Assembly (NCBI GenBank): GCA_033065855.1
Contig: JAVXUO010002127.1
Location: 1-64,000, forward strand
DNA: 64,000 nucleotides
From: Escallonia rubra
Taxonomy: Eukaryota; Streptophyta; Magnoliopsida; Escalloniales; Escalloniaceae
Reading direction: 5' to 3'
The notes beneath the pieces are model-generated. The model did no database searches and was not told the origin of the DNA. It worked only from the letters and a program-made list of their open reading frames with translations. The first letter of the stretch is position 1; every line of letters begins with the position of its first letter. Position numbers and translations under genes: made by a program. This document shows positions 47,165-60,200 of the stretch, piece after piece.

Positions 47165-50100
47165 AGTTCGGTCTTCTGGAGTTAAGATTAAAAGTATATG
47201 ATTCTGTAGGCACATAACCGAGTATAGGTATAAGATTATGTAGGCATGGAACCACATAGTGTAGGTAGTTGTATTATGGTTAATGAGAGTGTGGTAGGAG
47301 GATGGTAGAGAAAAGAAGTCTGCCTTGATTGCGATTGTGTTGTTCTTTAGACACGTGTTAGAATAATCATGATAAGTGTACATTGTATCAGTATGGTCTG
47401 CATTGGGAGCACTGGCAGTGTAGATAGTATAGAGGGCCTAGAGGTCCCTGACAGATGGGATTCTAATAGGTTCGTATAACATGAGCAAGAATTTTCCCGG
47501 TATTGGAAAGACTTGACCAAACAATCTTTAGATTGGAAAACGTAATGTATGAGGTTTTATGATTCTAGAGGGGCACCTCTACCTAAAAAAGGAACAACAG
47601 GACACATAACCGATGGTTGCCGTTCTGAACACTATGAACCCGATTCTGACTTTGATGACATAGAATCTGGCAACTAGCCGCAAGGAGTACCGAATCCGGC
47701 CCATCCCTAACCATAACCTCGAGATGAGAGTATCTTGGATGATCTTAACAGACGAAATGACTAGCTATAGGGGGTTGATGGACCCTATAGGGACTGCGAA
47801 CTGGATTAGCAACACAGAGAAATTTTTTAGTAAATGAATGTAATGGGTGATGAAAGGTTAAATTATTGTATACAAACTGAGGGATGAGGCCGATCAAGGG
47901 TAGGAAATGATAGCGAGAAGTCTGAATTATCAGCAATTGATCGATGTCACTTTGGAGCACTTTAGAGAATTATTTATTGACAGGCATTTTTACGAGATTT
48001 TATGAACATGTGACAAGGAATTTTTTTTAATGTGACGCAAGTAGATCAGGAATCGGTTGAAGAATTCAAAATGAGGATTTTGTTCTCTCCTTAGATTTGC
48101 AATAAGGATGTTATTGACGAAGGCAGGTAGATGCCAGAATTTTGAGTGGGGGCTTAGGCCTAAACTTAGATATAGGGTGATTCAAACTCAATTGATGACA
48201 GTATGGAATGTCTTTACTTGGTATGTGTTTTGGAACAGTCTAACTTTGACAATGGAGGCAGGCATGAGTAAACACAGGCCAGATAAAAGAGAAATAAGTA
48301 AGAATTTTCCCTGAACGAATTTGTCGGAGCTGACAGTCACCAGCAAAAAAATTTCAGAGTCAGCACAGTAAGGTGCCCAAGGTTAAAGGTTAGGGCAGAA
48401 TCAGGGATTCAGGCCCACTTCGGTTAGGTGGTATTGAGATCTGGGTAGAGTTTCGAAATTCGATCGAGGCATGATATTGGATTTGGGGGAGCACAGGGTG
48501 AAGGCTTTTGACCAGCTCAGAGTACTAGAATTGAACCATCACAATGTTTTGAAGTTTGACCTACCTAGAGTACTGGTGAGGGTGGCGGGTCAATTTTTCT
48601 GGCCACCCCAAGTGTCAGCTTTGGGAAAAGTCAGAGTGTTGAGTTATGCTATAAGTTGACCGAATGATGTGTTAGGCATGGTAGTACAGAGCATTAAGTT
48701 TGAAACTGTATGTTTGTAAGAAAAATCCGTTCTGTACTTATAGCTAGTGTAACGCGAGCAGTGTTCCTCGGCAGGAAGAGTTTGTTTAATGTTTGCTTAG
48801 GATGTTGTCATATCCGATGATGTGTTTAATCTGTCATGTACCTATAACTAGTGTAACATCGAGCAGTGTTCCTCGGTAGGAAGAGTTTAATGTTTCCTTA
48901 GACGTCCGTATATTGCTTAATTCAGGAGCGCTATACTTTTTGCATCTGATACTTTGGCATAGTGATTGAGGGTGAAGACCCGCTCTTCAGGAACTGATAT
49001 TGTGATAGGAACTCCGTTGGAAGAGTTTTTTTTACTGTTTCTACAGTTTTTGGTGGCTATATTGTCTATGCTGCGGGTAGAGATCTTCATGTGGATCTCA
49101 TCCTATTTGTCGTTCGAGGTTTGATATCATGCGAGGCATGAATTGATCACACTCTAATCACGTTTCTGTAAGTTGTTAGGGGAAAACCTAGTAGCCTTTT
49201 GGAAGTTCATATGGTATGAATAATGGTTAAGTTAGTGATTCAGATGATGCATGAGAATGAAGTTCTCGAGAAATAATTATTATCAAGACTGAGAACTGGT
49301 TTGGGGATACGATAGGAAATTTGAAATTCCATCTTATCGGTTGTTTGTTCTTTTGTCTTTTGAATTCAAGGGTGACTTAATTGAATGTCAGCTTACGTTG
49401 AAACGTTAGAGAAGATGTCATTCATACCCAGTCGTCTTATTCCTTTTTAGGATGTTTATTTGTCCTTACGAATCTATTTCGACTTGATGGGGTAGTATCT
49501 GACCCACTAGCCATGAGAAAGCTACGAATCTTATTAAGGACCAATAACTCCTTCCGATTTTGGTTGCTTCGAGTCGTTGTCTTGACTTTGATTTGCCAGA
49601 TCTATGTCATCATTTCTGTGTCCGTCGTCTTTTCTAGAATGTTACATAATTTTGTTGTGAACCCCGAGAGCCAATATGCATGAATTTGCTAAAGATTTTT
49701 GTGTTTTGATTGCTGATTGCGATTAATGTTATCATTAATTGTATAGTTTCCCCTACCTGGATATGAGGTTAGGTAGATTCCTAAGCCTCAGATAATCTGT
49801 GAGCGAGAGTAGATTCTCGGAACGTGGATAAGGTTTGGATAAGCTATTCGATGATTTGGTCTATGATTGGAATCTTGGCTGAAGACGTGATAATCGACAA
49901 TATGTTACTTGCTTTTGGGAACCGAAAGGTTTTAAATGCTTAACTGAAACAGATGATTGAAGGATAAGGCTATGAGACTTTTGTAAATAATGTGACCATG
50001 AATCGGAAGTGATGTGATAACAGAGAGTCTTACGTTCTAGTGAAAATGAATAGTAATACATAGGTATCCGGTATCATATATTGTGCTATATAAGGAGAAC

Positions 50101-50293
50101 ACACCTCTAGATAGTGAATTTGGTAATAGCTTGGGCTAGTTGAGATAAGGCATCAGAGGGTGCTGCAAAATCATAAGTACACAATACATAGATATGTTAA
50201 GATAACACGCCTCTCGATGATAAACTTGGCAATAACTTGGACTCGTTGCGTTGAGGTATTAGAGTGTGTAGTGAAAGCCTAGTGGCTACACCA
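47165..50293 (+). pseudogene. Gypsy internal region, unit 2, decayed and deleted
   Basis: Collinear with 40854-43890 of unit 1, with point differences and small indels. It contains the same gag, protease and integrase-tail fragments. After GGCTACACC it jumps into LTR sequence, so the 3' untranslated part and the 5' two thirds of LTR 3 are missing. Confidence 0.7.
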
Positions 50294-50737
50294 TATGTAC
50301 CATGATTGTTCTACATTTGTTTTTATTTTATCCGCACCATATGTACCATGATTGTTACGAAAATGACTAAGAAATTATTATCTCAATTGGTTTGAAATAC
50401 CTCGAGAAAGCTTTGTAGTATTCTGGAAATGATCTTTCATTCATCATTTTGGAACCCGCCGTGATTGTATTGTTCTATTTTGGTGTTTATTTATGATGAA
50501 CTTTGATCATTTTGGGAATCATTGAGTTTTTTATCGTTCGAAGTGTTTTGGAAATCATCGTCGGTTGGATTCTTTGGAATCGTGTTGTAATCTTCTTTGT
50601 AATCCTTGTACGACCTTACTGAGCTCTCAAAAGCTCACAATTTGTTTGGATCCTTTCGATAGGTGATGATCAGCGGTAGCATGTTCGGGAATGGGTTTAG
50701 AGTCTGAGTGAGATTTCGATGAGCCCATCACCACGAT
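50294..50737 (+). repeat. Gypsy LTR 3, fragment
   Basis: Homologous to about 46447-46900 of LTR 2 (CACCATATGTACCATGAT at the start; CCATCACCAC at the end). The left edge is a deletion joint, the right edge is where the next element begins. Confidence 0.75.
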
Positions 50738-51368
50738 ACAAGTCTTCGCAGGGCATCGCTCCTAGTTCGCCTGACAGTTGGGCGTCGGGTCTTCCCCACC
50801 GCTACCAGGCCTGTGGGACTCCGCAAGGGCTTGGATTGGTGGCTAGATCATGGGGATTCTCTGGCCTCACTGATGCTGTGAGAGCCAGTCTTTCCAGACA
50901 GACAGAGCGACGATGTGAGGAGCAGGCCGGGTGAATATGCGGTTCGACAGTCCGTAGAGCACCGGCAACTGTGGACCCCACAGTGACGTGTCACTCCTGG
51001 GGAGCGCCAGGTGTTGATGGATGACATCATCATCTCAACCTTTATAAATAGGGGTCTTGAGAATTCATTTCGGACTCTTGAACATTTTTAGAACTCACAT
51101 TCACTTTCTCACTTTAGAATTATAGAGAGAGAAACATACATGACCTTGACTCTGGACCTAAGCATCGGACTGTCATTGTCATTGTGTATTCACCCTGCGC
51201 CATCGCCCTTCACAACACTGCCACCCTTAGGCTCAGTCTGGGAAGCCCTTGGTCTCTGCCCTTGCTTCGCCCTTGTTGTGTCGCACATCAACATACTTGG
51301 CATCTAACTCAGACTGTATTCCTTATGACACCTCTACGTCGACTGCGAACCCACTTTCCTTGGCATCA
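50738..51368 (+). repeat. LTR of a further gypsy element (Tat-like), left edge approximate
   Basis: Lies between LTR 3 and a primer-site-like motif. TTATAAATAGGGG at 51041 is a good TATA box. It ends about TTGGCATCA at 51368. I did not find an unambiguous TG start. Confidence 0.5.
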
Positions 51369-51371
51369 TTT

Positions 51372-51389
51372 TGGCGACTCTGCTAGGGA
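51372..51389 (+). promoter_or_regulatory. Primer-binding site of Tat-like gypsy element
   Basis: TGGCGACTCTGCTAGGGA; motifs of the type TGGCGACTC...GGGGA follow the LTR in plant Tat/Ogre-lineage elements. The exact tRNA is not stated. Confidence 0.55.
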
Positions 51390-51439
51390 GGTGAGCATTG
51401 CAGTGCAGTTCCTCCCTTGCCTGACACATCCAAGCAACC

Positions 51440-52803
51440 ATGCCTCAGCAACGCAGGGCTACAAGGACTACCAGCAAAAGTCTCAACCTAGCCATCCAAG
51501 AGGAGCATCACGTCGAGGACCAAGAAGAGACCAGCCACAACCAACTCCAGCCTCTCCCCTGGTTGAATGCACACAATATGGCCGCGATCGTCAACGCCAC
51601 AATCCAACACCTTACTCCTACCATCACTTAACTCCAAGACTCTCAATCTTCTCTCATGGCTATCATCTTAGCTATGCAAAAATCAATCAAAAGTGTTGAC
51701 TTCACAATTGCCAACTTCGCAAGGCCTCAAAGCTCCCCACCTTGGGCCCGCTCCTCACCTCGAGTCATCCCAAGCTCTAGGGTTGGCCCCCATACTCAGA
51801 TCCAGCCTTCAGGGCCTAGGCTAGTTCTAGAGACTGCCCAGGTCTCAGTGTTGAGACCACCACTGCCTTGGTCCTCCGGGCCCTCGGTGGTAGAAGTCGC
51901 GGCACCTCAGCCCGCAGTGCCACACCTTCCCCTTGTGCGGAGTACTTCAGAGATTCATGATTCAATTGAGATGGAGCCTAACCCTAACATAACCAATCGA
52001 CACCTAAACACAACTCATGCCCCCCAACTTGCTATAGTCGGCCCTTCCTGACTACCGGCCTTCAGCCGCTGACACTACCCCTATGCAAACCATACCCCAA
52101 GAAGTTGCTCCCCACCACCAACCCCTCTCTACCATTGTCATGCCCTCAATGCCTCAAGTCGCTCTGTCTGGGGGCTCTGGTGCCAGGATCATCCCGACAG
52201 GGTACAAACCCTCGAATTCTTCGTATGTCAAAAAACATGACCTTGACGCCATCCTTTGCGTCTCAAGCAGTCATCCTTACCACATTCCCCCTCTAAGCTG
52301 TCTGGCCATGCTCCCTACTCTGGCGACCTCCCTACCAAGCCCTACCCTATCAAGTACAAGCAACTAGCCTTCACCCTGCTCAACGGCAAAGAGGGCAACT
52401 CCCGCGAGTACCTCACCCATTTTGGTGGCTCCCTGTAGCACTACGGGGATGACGAGAGTTTGAAGCTTTGGGAATTTTAGAAGTCCCTAACTGGCCTCGC
52501 CTACTCTTGGTACCATTAGATCCCCGAAGGTACCATCCACTTCTGGTTTGACATGGTCCAGCTCTTCCTTGACAAGTTTCATTATGAAATAGAGTGTGTG
52601 ACCATCGTTAACATTGTCGGAATCTGCCAGAACCCCGGGGAAGACCTCAATGCCTTTGTAACACGATTTCATCACGTGTGCTTGGGGTGCACTGACTTTT
52701 TTTATAGCAAAGATGAGGCCCTTGTACCCATTTGCATCAAGAACATGAAAGACTCCTACATGATCTACCTTGAAACCTCCAGCTTCGGTCCTGGGGACAT
52801 CTG
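51440..52803 (+). pseudogene. Ty3/gypsy gag, broken
   Basis: Starts MPQQRRATRTTSKS. A Pro/Ser-rich linker follows. The gag core runs about 52330-52803: KYKQLAFTLLNGKEGNSREY, LKLWEF, SLTGLAYSWYH, FDMVQLFLDKFHYE, NPGEDLNAFVTRFHH. It would form the capsid. Stops at 51629, 52048 and several in the core plus frame changes break it. Pol is absent because another LTR starts at 52918. Confidence 0.7.
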
Positions 52804-52917
52804 AACGAAGCTGCACGACACACCGATGAGTCGGTGAGTCCATCAAATACCCCGAGGCCCCAAACTCAACTTGTCCTGACCGCGACGGTGGAAGCAGCCC
52901 GTGACGATGACAATAGC

Positions 52918-54210
52918 TGTAATATCCCGGAATTTCCGAAACGTTAACACTCGATCCATCAATCACTAAATCATAAAATCCTCAACTCAAACAAAATAAA
53001 TACTACCAATCTGTCAGAGCAACTAATCCATCGACTTAATCATAGTTGAAACATCAAGTCCAAACTAACAAATCTAAATAACAATAATGACCCACGCAGG
53101 GGTTCTAAAGACTAAGACTGAAACTTAAATTCTCTTTCGCTCGGCTCAGATCTAGTCCACCCCCAAAGCGATCTATTGTTTGTTATAACCTGCGGAAAAG
53201 AAGTCAAAGGGGAGTGAGCTTTTGAGAGCCCAGTAAGGTCACACAGAGATTTAAAAAATAAGAAAACGATTCGGACGATTTTTCATATAAAACTTTTGAA
53301 GAGTATTTTCAAAAAATTACAACACTTTGACAAAGATGAACAAAACGAACGAATTTTACATTCAAGTCCAATAACAACTTTTGAGGAATTTTGCTTTCGA
53401 TCAAATCACTACAATACGATATAAACATAAGGATGAGTATTCAACTCATTCCCTTAAATAATAGTCATTTGAAACACTTCGGATATAATAAAGCATGAAT
53501 GGATAATATTCAAAACAGTTCAAGTGTAATAAAACATAGACAGGAAACATCGAACATGAGCAGTACAGAAGCAAAGCCACCCCGGCAGTGCTCGATCGCT
53601 TTACATATGCATATGTACACTGACTAGTCCATCTAGATACTAGTTAAACCCATCCAACAGACCATCCTTATAACGCCAACAATACAGACCATCCTTATAG
53701 CTCACAAGTTACTAACTCATGTCAACATTGAGAAACAATAAATAAATTTTAAAACATTTTATGATAATTGAATCAATAAAGCAGATGAGAATAAACAATT
53801 TAAGAATTCCAAACGATCGCTTAAGGTTCAAGTTAGGCTTTCATGGACAGTTTCAAAACATCTTTTATATCAGCATAAAATCGAATCAATTTAGTTTGTT
53901 AAATTGTTCTATAAGCATTCGAAAACAGAATGTCGAAATAGGGTTCAGATAGAATTCCTTACCTCGGTCCAAGCTAAGCAATGCTACCAACCTCGATCAA
54001 TATTTTCTGAATAAACCTAGATTGGCAATTTATTTGTTAGAACATAATTTATGTCAAATACGTTATAAACCCTAATATCAACTACCCACTGCGTACCCAC
54101 TCTCTCCGAAATCGCGCACTCAAAACGGTTCCCGTACACGGCCAACCTAACCGAAAATCCTATACACTCCTTAACGGATACCGACACTCTAGAATTTATA
54201 ATAATTTACA
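52918..54210 (-). repeat. Gypsy LTR, minus strand (~1.29 kb)
   Basis: On the minus strand it begins TGTAAATTATT (54210) and ends CCGGGATATTACA (52918). The minus strand has CTTACTGGGCTCTCAAAAGC near 53225 and GGTAAGGAATTCTATCTGAACC near 53950, in the same order as in LTR 2, so it is a distant relative. Flanks (ATAGC and GTAAA) do not match, so it is not a clean solo LTR. Confidence 0.6.
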
Positions 54211-55703
54211 GTAAAACACTTTCATAGCTTAAAACATTATTAAAAGTTAAAATATGCATTTTCTGAATTTTTGAATATTTTCGAATTAAAATTATTTCTT
54301 TAAATACAATAAAAACCCAATAATAGCCATAATTACTTCCAGCTGGAAAATAAGTCCCACAATTTTTATAATAACCTTAAAATATATATATAAATTATCG
54401 AAAATTGAAATCAGAATTTAAAGGACATAAAAAGTATTTTTAGATTTTTCGTTTTCCTAAAACCAATGCGATATGGAAATCATAACAAAACAACTCCAAA
54501 TATTACCATATTCAAACTGAGTCTTATTTATACCATAAAGACATTACTATATTTTTACCAAAACATTTTCAGGCTTTAAAGGTTCCAAAAGAATTTTCCA
54601 AATCTGAAATTATAGAAAATACTAAACATTCATACGATCTCAGAAAAATATGAAAATTTTCCAACAATTCTAATATGGCCTAATGTATCTTATTGTAAAG
54701 TTTTACATGCAAACAATAACCATGCACTAGTTAACGCACATGTCGCACTTAACGCTGACCAAAATTACCCAATGCGCACTTCTCCATTAAAGTTTCTGTT
54801 TCCTTCTTCTTTGTTTTTATTCTCTACCCACTAACCAGAAACTCACGCACACAGGTCCACTCACGATAGCCCCTCTTTCCTTTTCTTTTCTTCCTACATA
54901 CACATTACTCACTCACATATATTTATACTGTACCCATTGCCTTACAGCTGCTGTGCAGCATCTTCTTCTTACACCTTCTCATCCAGGACACATTGCACAG
55001 CCAACCAGCAGTAACAAGCTCCCCTCTCTCCCTCCATGTCTCTCTCTCTTACCACTATACTCACAAACCCACAACACTGTACCAACACCCACCCACATAT
55101 ACACAGCACACAAGCACCCACAACACCACTAAATTCACACTAAAAGTTACGGCCATGGTACCCTTGAACCCACAAAGTTTCCATGCTTTTCACTCTGTAA
55201 TACATACACTCGCTGCACCACTTCTACACAGCCACACTCACATCAAATATGTGCACTAGTAGAAGCAAAAACACACACAACTGCATCTTCTCCCTTCACT
55301 TTATTTACACTACACCAAAACCCATCAAATAAGCATTGTAAACCCAAGATTCTTCCAACTACGTATCCATTAAACACAAGTACATAACAAGCACGCACCC
55401 ACATAGATATAGGCTGTTCTTGCAGCCCCCTTAAATCACAGAAAACACACATTTGCTGTATAAAAATTACACCAATGGACACCCATATCAGTTCACTCCC
55501 TCTCTCTCTATCTTCTCTTCCTCTAAACCCACATGCACACAAAGCACTACAGCCACGGCAAGCCTACTGGGCAGTCCTCCTTCGTCAATGTGGCAAAGAC
55601 CTATTCTTTAAGCCCACCAAACAAAGGCTTACTCCAACACCTTGCTGAAACATGTATACAAACTCATGAATCACGTACACCCTGTTTTACACACATACGG
55701 CAC
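54211..55703 (-). other. Untranslated 3' region of minus-strand gypsy element
   Basis: No coding sequence. On the minus strand it is rich in GTGTGTG and GAGAG words like the region before LTR 2 (44.4-45.1 kb), and it precedes the minus-strand LTR. The copia element at 55704 interrupts it. Confidence 0.45.
55699..55703. repeat. Copia-1 target-site duplication, left
   Basis: GGCAC, identical to 62446-62450. Confidence 0.95.
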
Positions 55704-56665
55704 TGTTGTTCTAAATATATACTTTGTGTATACTTGTGCAGAAAACAATTAAGTACGAAATACTGAAATTTAGTTTACTAAACAGAACATATAGTCTTTG
55801 CAAGAACAATTAAAATGAACTCACAACAGGATTGCAGAAAAGCAGAACAGCAAAGGAAAAAGGGGCCGAGGCGTGAATTTGATTCACTGTCCTTAAGACT
55901 TTATTCGTCCCGCAACGGTGCTGACGGTTCTTGACGATAGTCTCCCAGGATACAACGGCTACGTCTGAAAATAGTAGCACACCAAATTTCCAGACCCGGC
56001 GAACCAAACAATGGTAGAGCTCTTTCTTCTTTTACGAACACTTAAAACTGGACAGACTCTTGTACAGAAGAAAAGATAATTTTCGGGATTTTTATTCGTC
56101 CATAACTTCTGTAAACTGACTCGGTTTTATACAGAGTATTCACTGGGGGGTGCAACTCTTCACAGCTGGTTGGTTGGAAAGGAAAGGTCACAACTTTTCG
56201 GAAAGGAAATTAAATAAATAAAATTTATTTGTCCCAAAAAGAATAAAGCCTGATTGGGCCTAGCCCAAGCCCAAGCCACGGCCACGGACCGGACCGGGAC
56301 GGGGCGGGGCGGGCGGCGCGCGCATGTGGTGGACCTTGGGTCAACCTAGGTCCTCCCTCCTTACAAAACATGGGTACCCCCAAGGGGCCCATCCCTTAGC
56401 TCAAGGCTAAGCTTTATAAGGAGACAACATTGGCTTTATCTCTTCAATGTGGGATACTCTTTTCCTTTCAAGGTGAACCACTAACTTTAGCTTCAATTTT
56501 CTCATTCACTTCTCATTCGTTTTAAACATGTGAATATACCACGATCATCTATTCCAATAGATGAACGTGAATTAATTTGTTCCTAACCAAGCTATGGTTT
56601 GGAACCCATTTGAAAATTGAGTCAAAGTTGCTTCTCCACAATGGGTTTAAAACCCAATTCCAACA
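55704..56665 (-). repeat. Copia-1 3' LTR
   Basis: 962 bp, TGTTG...CAACA. Contains a GGACCGGACCGGGACGGGGC-type GC-rich patch near 56287. Matches 61484-62445 except at two bases I could see. Confidence 0.95.
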
Positions 56666-56675
56666 ATCCCCCACA
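56666..56675 (-). other. Copia-1 polypurine tract
   Basis: The minus strand reads TGTGGGGGAT immediately before the 3' LTR TGTTG, the classic plus-strand primer position. Confidence 0.85.
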
Positions 56676-57264
56676 TGAATAGAAAATTGACTGGACTCTA
56701 TACGCACAGAAACACTGACATAAGAAAGAGTTCTTTAGAACGACACTGCATCGGGATAGGTAGCCGATGGCCTTGAACCTTCCCTAGTGAGAACTATCGG
56801 ATTTACTGGTTAACCAGTGAACATGATGTCTTGAACTGTTCAACCCTTAGTGTAAACCGAGACAATAGAACTTCACACAGTATCGCTCAAACATTGTTTT
56901 GAGGTTCTCATTGTTGTGTTCATTTTGGCCCTGAACAACTCCTGGTTTTCATGAGTACTCTTTGAGAATTCAGCCTTACAATTCTCATAGAAGCGGCCCC
57001 ACTTCTTACTCACATAGGTGACTTCTTATTAAGAGGTTCCTACCGCACCCCCACTTAGATTTCCAAGATATAAGAGTCATTAAAAGCATAGCTTAACCTA
57101 ACCTTTTGTAGGTGCCACTGTCTTCTCATCATAGGAATGGATATGAGGGTTTTAACCCCCCACAGTGCTCTGTCTGAGTCGCATTCACATAATTCGGTTT
57201 TCCCTTTGAACCTAGATCTTGGGATCTCCAGTCAGCTAGGTAGGGTTTCCATTATGGCAACTCT
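56676..57264 (-). other. Copia-1 3' untranslated region
   Basis: About 590 bp between the polyprotein stop and the polypurine tract. Its stop-proximal part (57045-57268) is repeated at 61247-61470. Confidence 0.8.
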
Positions 57265-57268
57265 TTAG
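57045..57268 (-). repeat. 224 bp direct repeat, 3' copy
   Basis: Identical to 61247-61470 apart from about three bases. One edge falls at the gag-pol stop codon, the other at GCACCCCCACTTAG. Confidence 0.9.
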
Positions 57269-60200
57269 TTCATAGGCTTAAGACCCATTCCCCTTGATGA
57301 CACATTTACTTTCTCTCTAGTCAAAGCTTTCGTTAACGGATCCGCAATATTATCCTTTGACTTCACATAGTCAATAGAGATAATTCCACTAGAAAGTAAT
57401 TGTCTAACGGTATTGTGTCTGCGACGTATGTGTCTAGACTTGCCGTTATACATACTGCTTTGTGCTCTTCCAATTGCAGATTGACTATCACAATGTATGC
57501 AAATTGGTGGCACAGGCTTAGGCCAATTTGGAATATCCTCCAAGAAATTACGAAGCCACTCCGCTTCTTCTCCTGCTTTATCTAAAGCAATGAATTCAGA
57601 TTCCATAGTGGATCTGGCAATACATGTCTGTTTAGAGGATTTCCAAGAAATAGCTGCTCCTCCTAATGTAAACACATATCCACTTGTGGATTTTGTTTCA
57701 TTAGAATCTGATATCCAGTTGGCATCACTGTATCCTTCTAATACAGCTGGATATCTTGTATAATGCAGACCAAAGTTTAAGGTATATTTTAAGTACCTTA
57801 AAACTCTTACAATAGCTAGCCAGTGATTCTTCCCCGGATTGCTAGTATATCTGCTCAGTTTACTGACAACATATGCTATATCGGGTCTCGTGCAATTCAT
57901 GATATACATTAGGCTACCAATTATACGCGAATACTCTAATTGAGATATTCCTTCACCAGTATTCTTTGTTAGATGTAAATTTACATCTAGTGGTGTCTTA
58001 ACTGGACTATTATCATAACTTTTAAATTTGTCTAGCACTTTCTCAATATAATGAGATTGTGACAAGACTAGTCCATTTGATGTTTTGGTAATTTTCATAC
58101 CAAGTATAACATCAGCCACACCCATATCTTTCATATCAAATTTACTGGCCAACATTTTCTTTGTAGCCTTAATGAATTCATCATTGCTCCCGATAATGAG
58201 CATATCATCCACATAAAGGCAAACAATGACATATCCTTTTTCCGTGCCTTTAACATAGACACATTTATCACATTCGTTGATTCTAAAGCCATTTTCGATC
58301 ATGACTTTATCAAACTTTTCATGCCATTGTTTCGGAGCCTGTTTTAGTCCATAAAGTGACTTAACAAGCTTGCACACCTTCCTTTTATGATCAGGAGCTA
58401 CAAACCCCTCGGGTTGCTCTATATAGATCTCTTCATTAAGATCTCCATTTAGGAAAGCTGTTTTCACATCCATTTGGTGTATCTCAAGATTATTAATAGC
58501 TGCAATAGCTATCAATATTCGAATGGATGTTATTCTTGTAACTGGTGAATATGTATCGAAATAATCAAGGCCTTCCTTTTGTCTATATCCCTTGACAACT
58601 AGTCGGGCCTTATATTTCTCGATCGTTCCATCAGCTTTCATCTTTCTCTTGAAAAGCCATTTACACCCTAATGGTTTATTTCCAGGAGGAAGATCTACCA
58701 GTTCCCATGTATGATTTTGCATGATGGATTCTATTTCACTATTAATAGCCTCTTTCCAATGTGGAGCTTCAGGACTCGACATTGCTTCACTGTAAGTACG
58801 AGGCTCATTTTCTAACAAATATGTTAGAAAATCAGGACCAAAAGATGTAGACGTTCTAGCTCTCTTGCTACGTCTTGGCTCATCTTCCTCTTGTGAGGGT
58901 TCTTGGTTCATACTAGTTCTTTTTAAAGAACTTTGTTCTTGTGCCACTCGACAAGGAAATACATCCTCGAAGAAATGTGCATTCCTTGTCTCCATAATGG
59001 TGTTGACGTGTATATCGTCAACTTCAGATTTATGCACTAAGAACCGATATGCCGAGCTATGGCTTGCATATCCAATAAAAATCCCATCGACCGTTTTAGG
59101 TCCTATTTTGACCATTTTAGGTGGTGGGATAGCTACCTTTGCTAGACACCCCCACACTTTAAGATATTTGAAAGAAGGAGGACGACCTTTCCATAGCTCA
59201 TAAGGTGTCTTTTGCAACTTCTTGTGAGGTACTTTATTAAGTATATGATTTGCGGTTAAGACCGCTTCCCCCCACAAGTTATCCGGTAGTCCAGAATTTA
59301 TCAACAAAGCATTCATCATTTCCTTTAAAGTACGATTTTTCCGCTCAGCAATTCCATTTGACTGAGGCGTATACGGTGCCGTGGTCTCATGAATGATTCC
59401 GTGATCGGCACAAAATTTTTCAAAAGGGAAAACATATTCTCCGCCTCTATCACTTCTTAGTACTTTGATTTTCTTGCTAAGTTGATTTTCAACCTCAATT
59501 TTGTATTGCATAAATGCTTCCAAGGCTTCATCCTTGCTTCTAAGCAAATATACATAACAAAATCTCGTACAATCATCAATAAAAGTAATAAAATACTTTT
59601 TTCCTCCTCTAGATTGTACCACCTTTAAGTCACACATGTCACTATGAATTAGACTTAAAGGTTCCGTACTTCTTTCAATTGACTTGAAAGACGTTTTTGC
59701 CATTTTAGCTTCAACACAAATTTCACATGCTTTATGTGAGTCAAAATCCATTTTAGGCAAAAAACCATTTTTCACTAGCTTTTGTATGGAACCATAATTT
59801 ACATGACCTAATCTACGATGCCATAAATTAGGAGATTCCAACAAGTAAGCAGAAGAAATAATTTTATTAATATCGGAATTTGGTACAACTTTAGGCACGA
59901 TGGTCATTACATTTAGCTTAAACAGACCATCACATAAGTACCCTTTTCCTACAAACATCCCACTTTTAGTGAGTACAAATTTATCGCTCTCAAACACTAG
60001 CTTGAAACCATTCTTACTCAACAATGAGCCTGACACTAGATTCTTCCGAATGTCTGGCACATGAAGCACATTGTTGAGACTCAATTCCTTTCCGGATGTC
60101 ATCTTTAAGACCACCTTGCCCATTCCTAGCACCTTTGAAGAAGAAGAGTTTCCCATGAACAGATTCTCGTTGTTGGCGCTCTCATATGTAGTAAACATAC

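Noticed and set aside
51184..51699. 171-codon plus-strand frame
   Set aside because: It overlaps the leader, primer site and start of the gypsy gag in another frame; the gag frame from 51440 carries the recognisable sequence.
52800..52920. Hammerhead-like CGATGAGTCGG word
   Set aside because: No matching GAAAC core or helices could be laid out; it lies just after a broken gypsy gag and is likely chance.
55243..55542. 99-codon minus-strand frame and other frames in 54.9-55.7 kb
   Set aside because: CA/GT-rich untranslated-type DNA; no motif and no similarity I recognise.
58865..59203. Plus-strand open frame of 112 codons inside the copia element
   Set aside because: It is the reverse-strand shadow of the integrase/RT linker of the intact gag-pol frame and resembles no protein.
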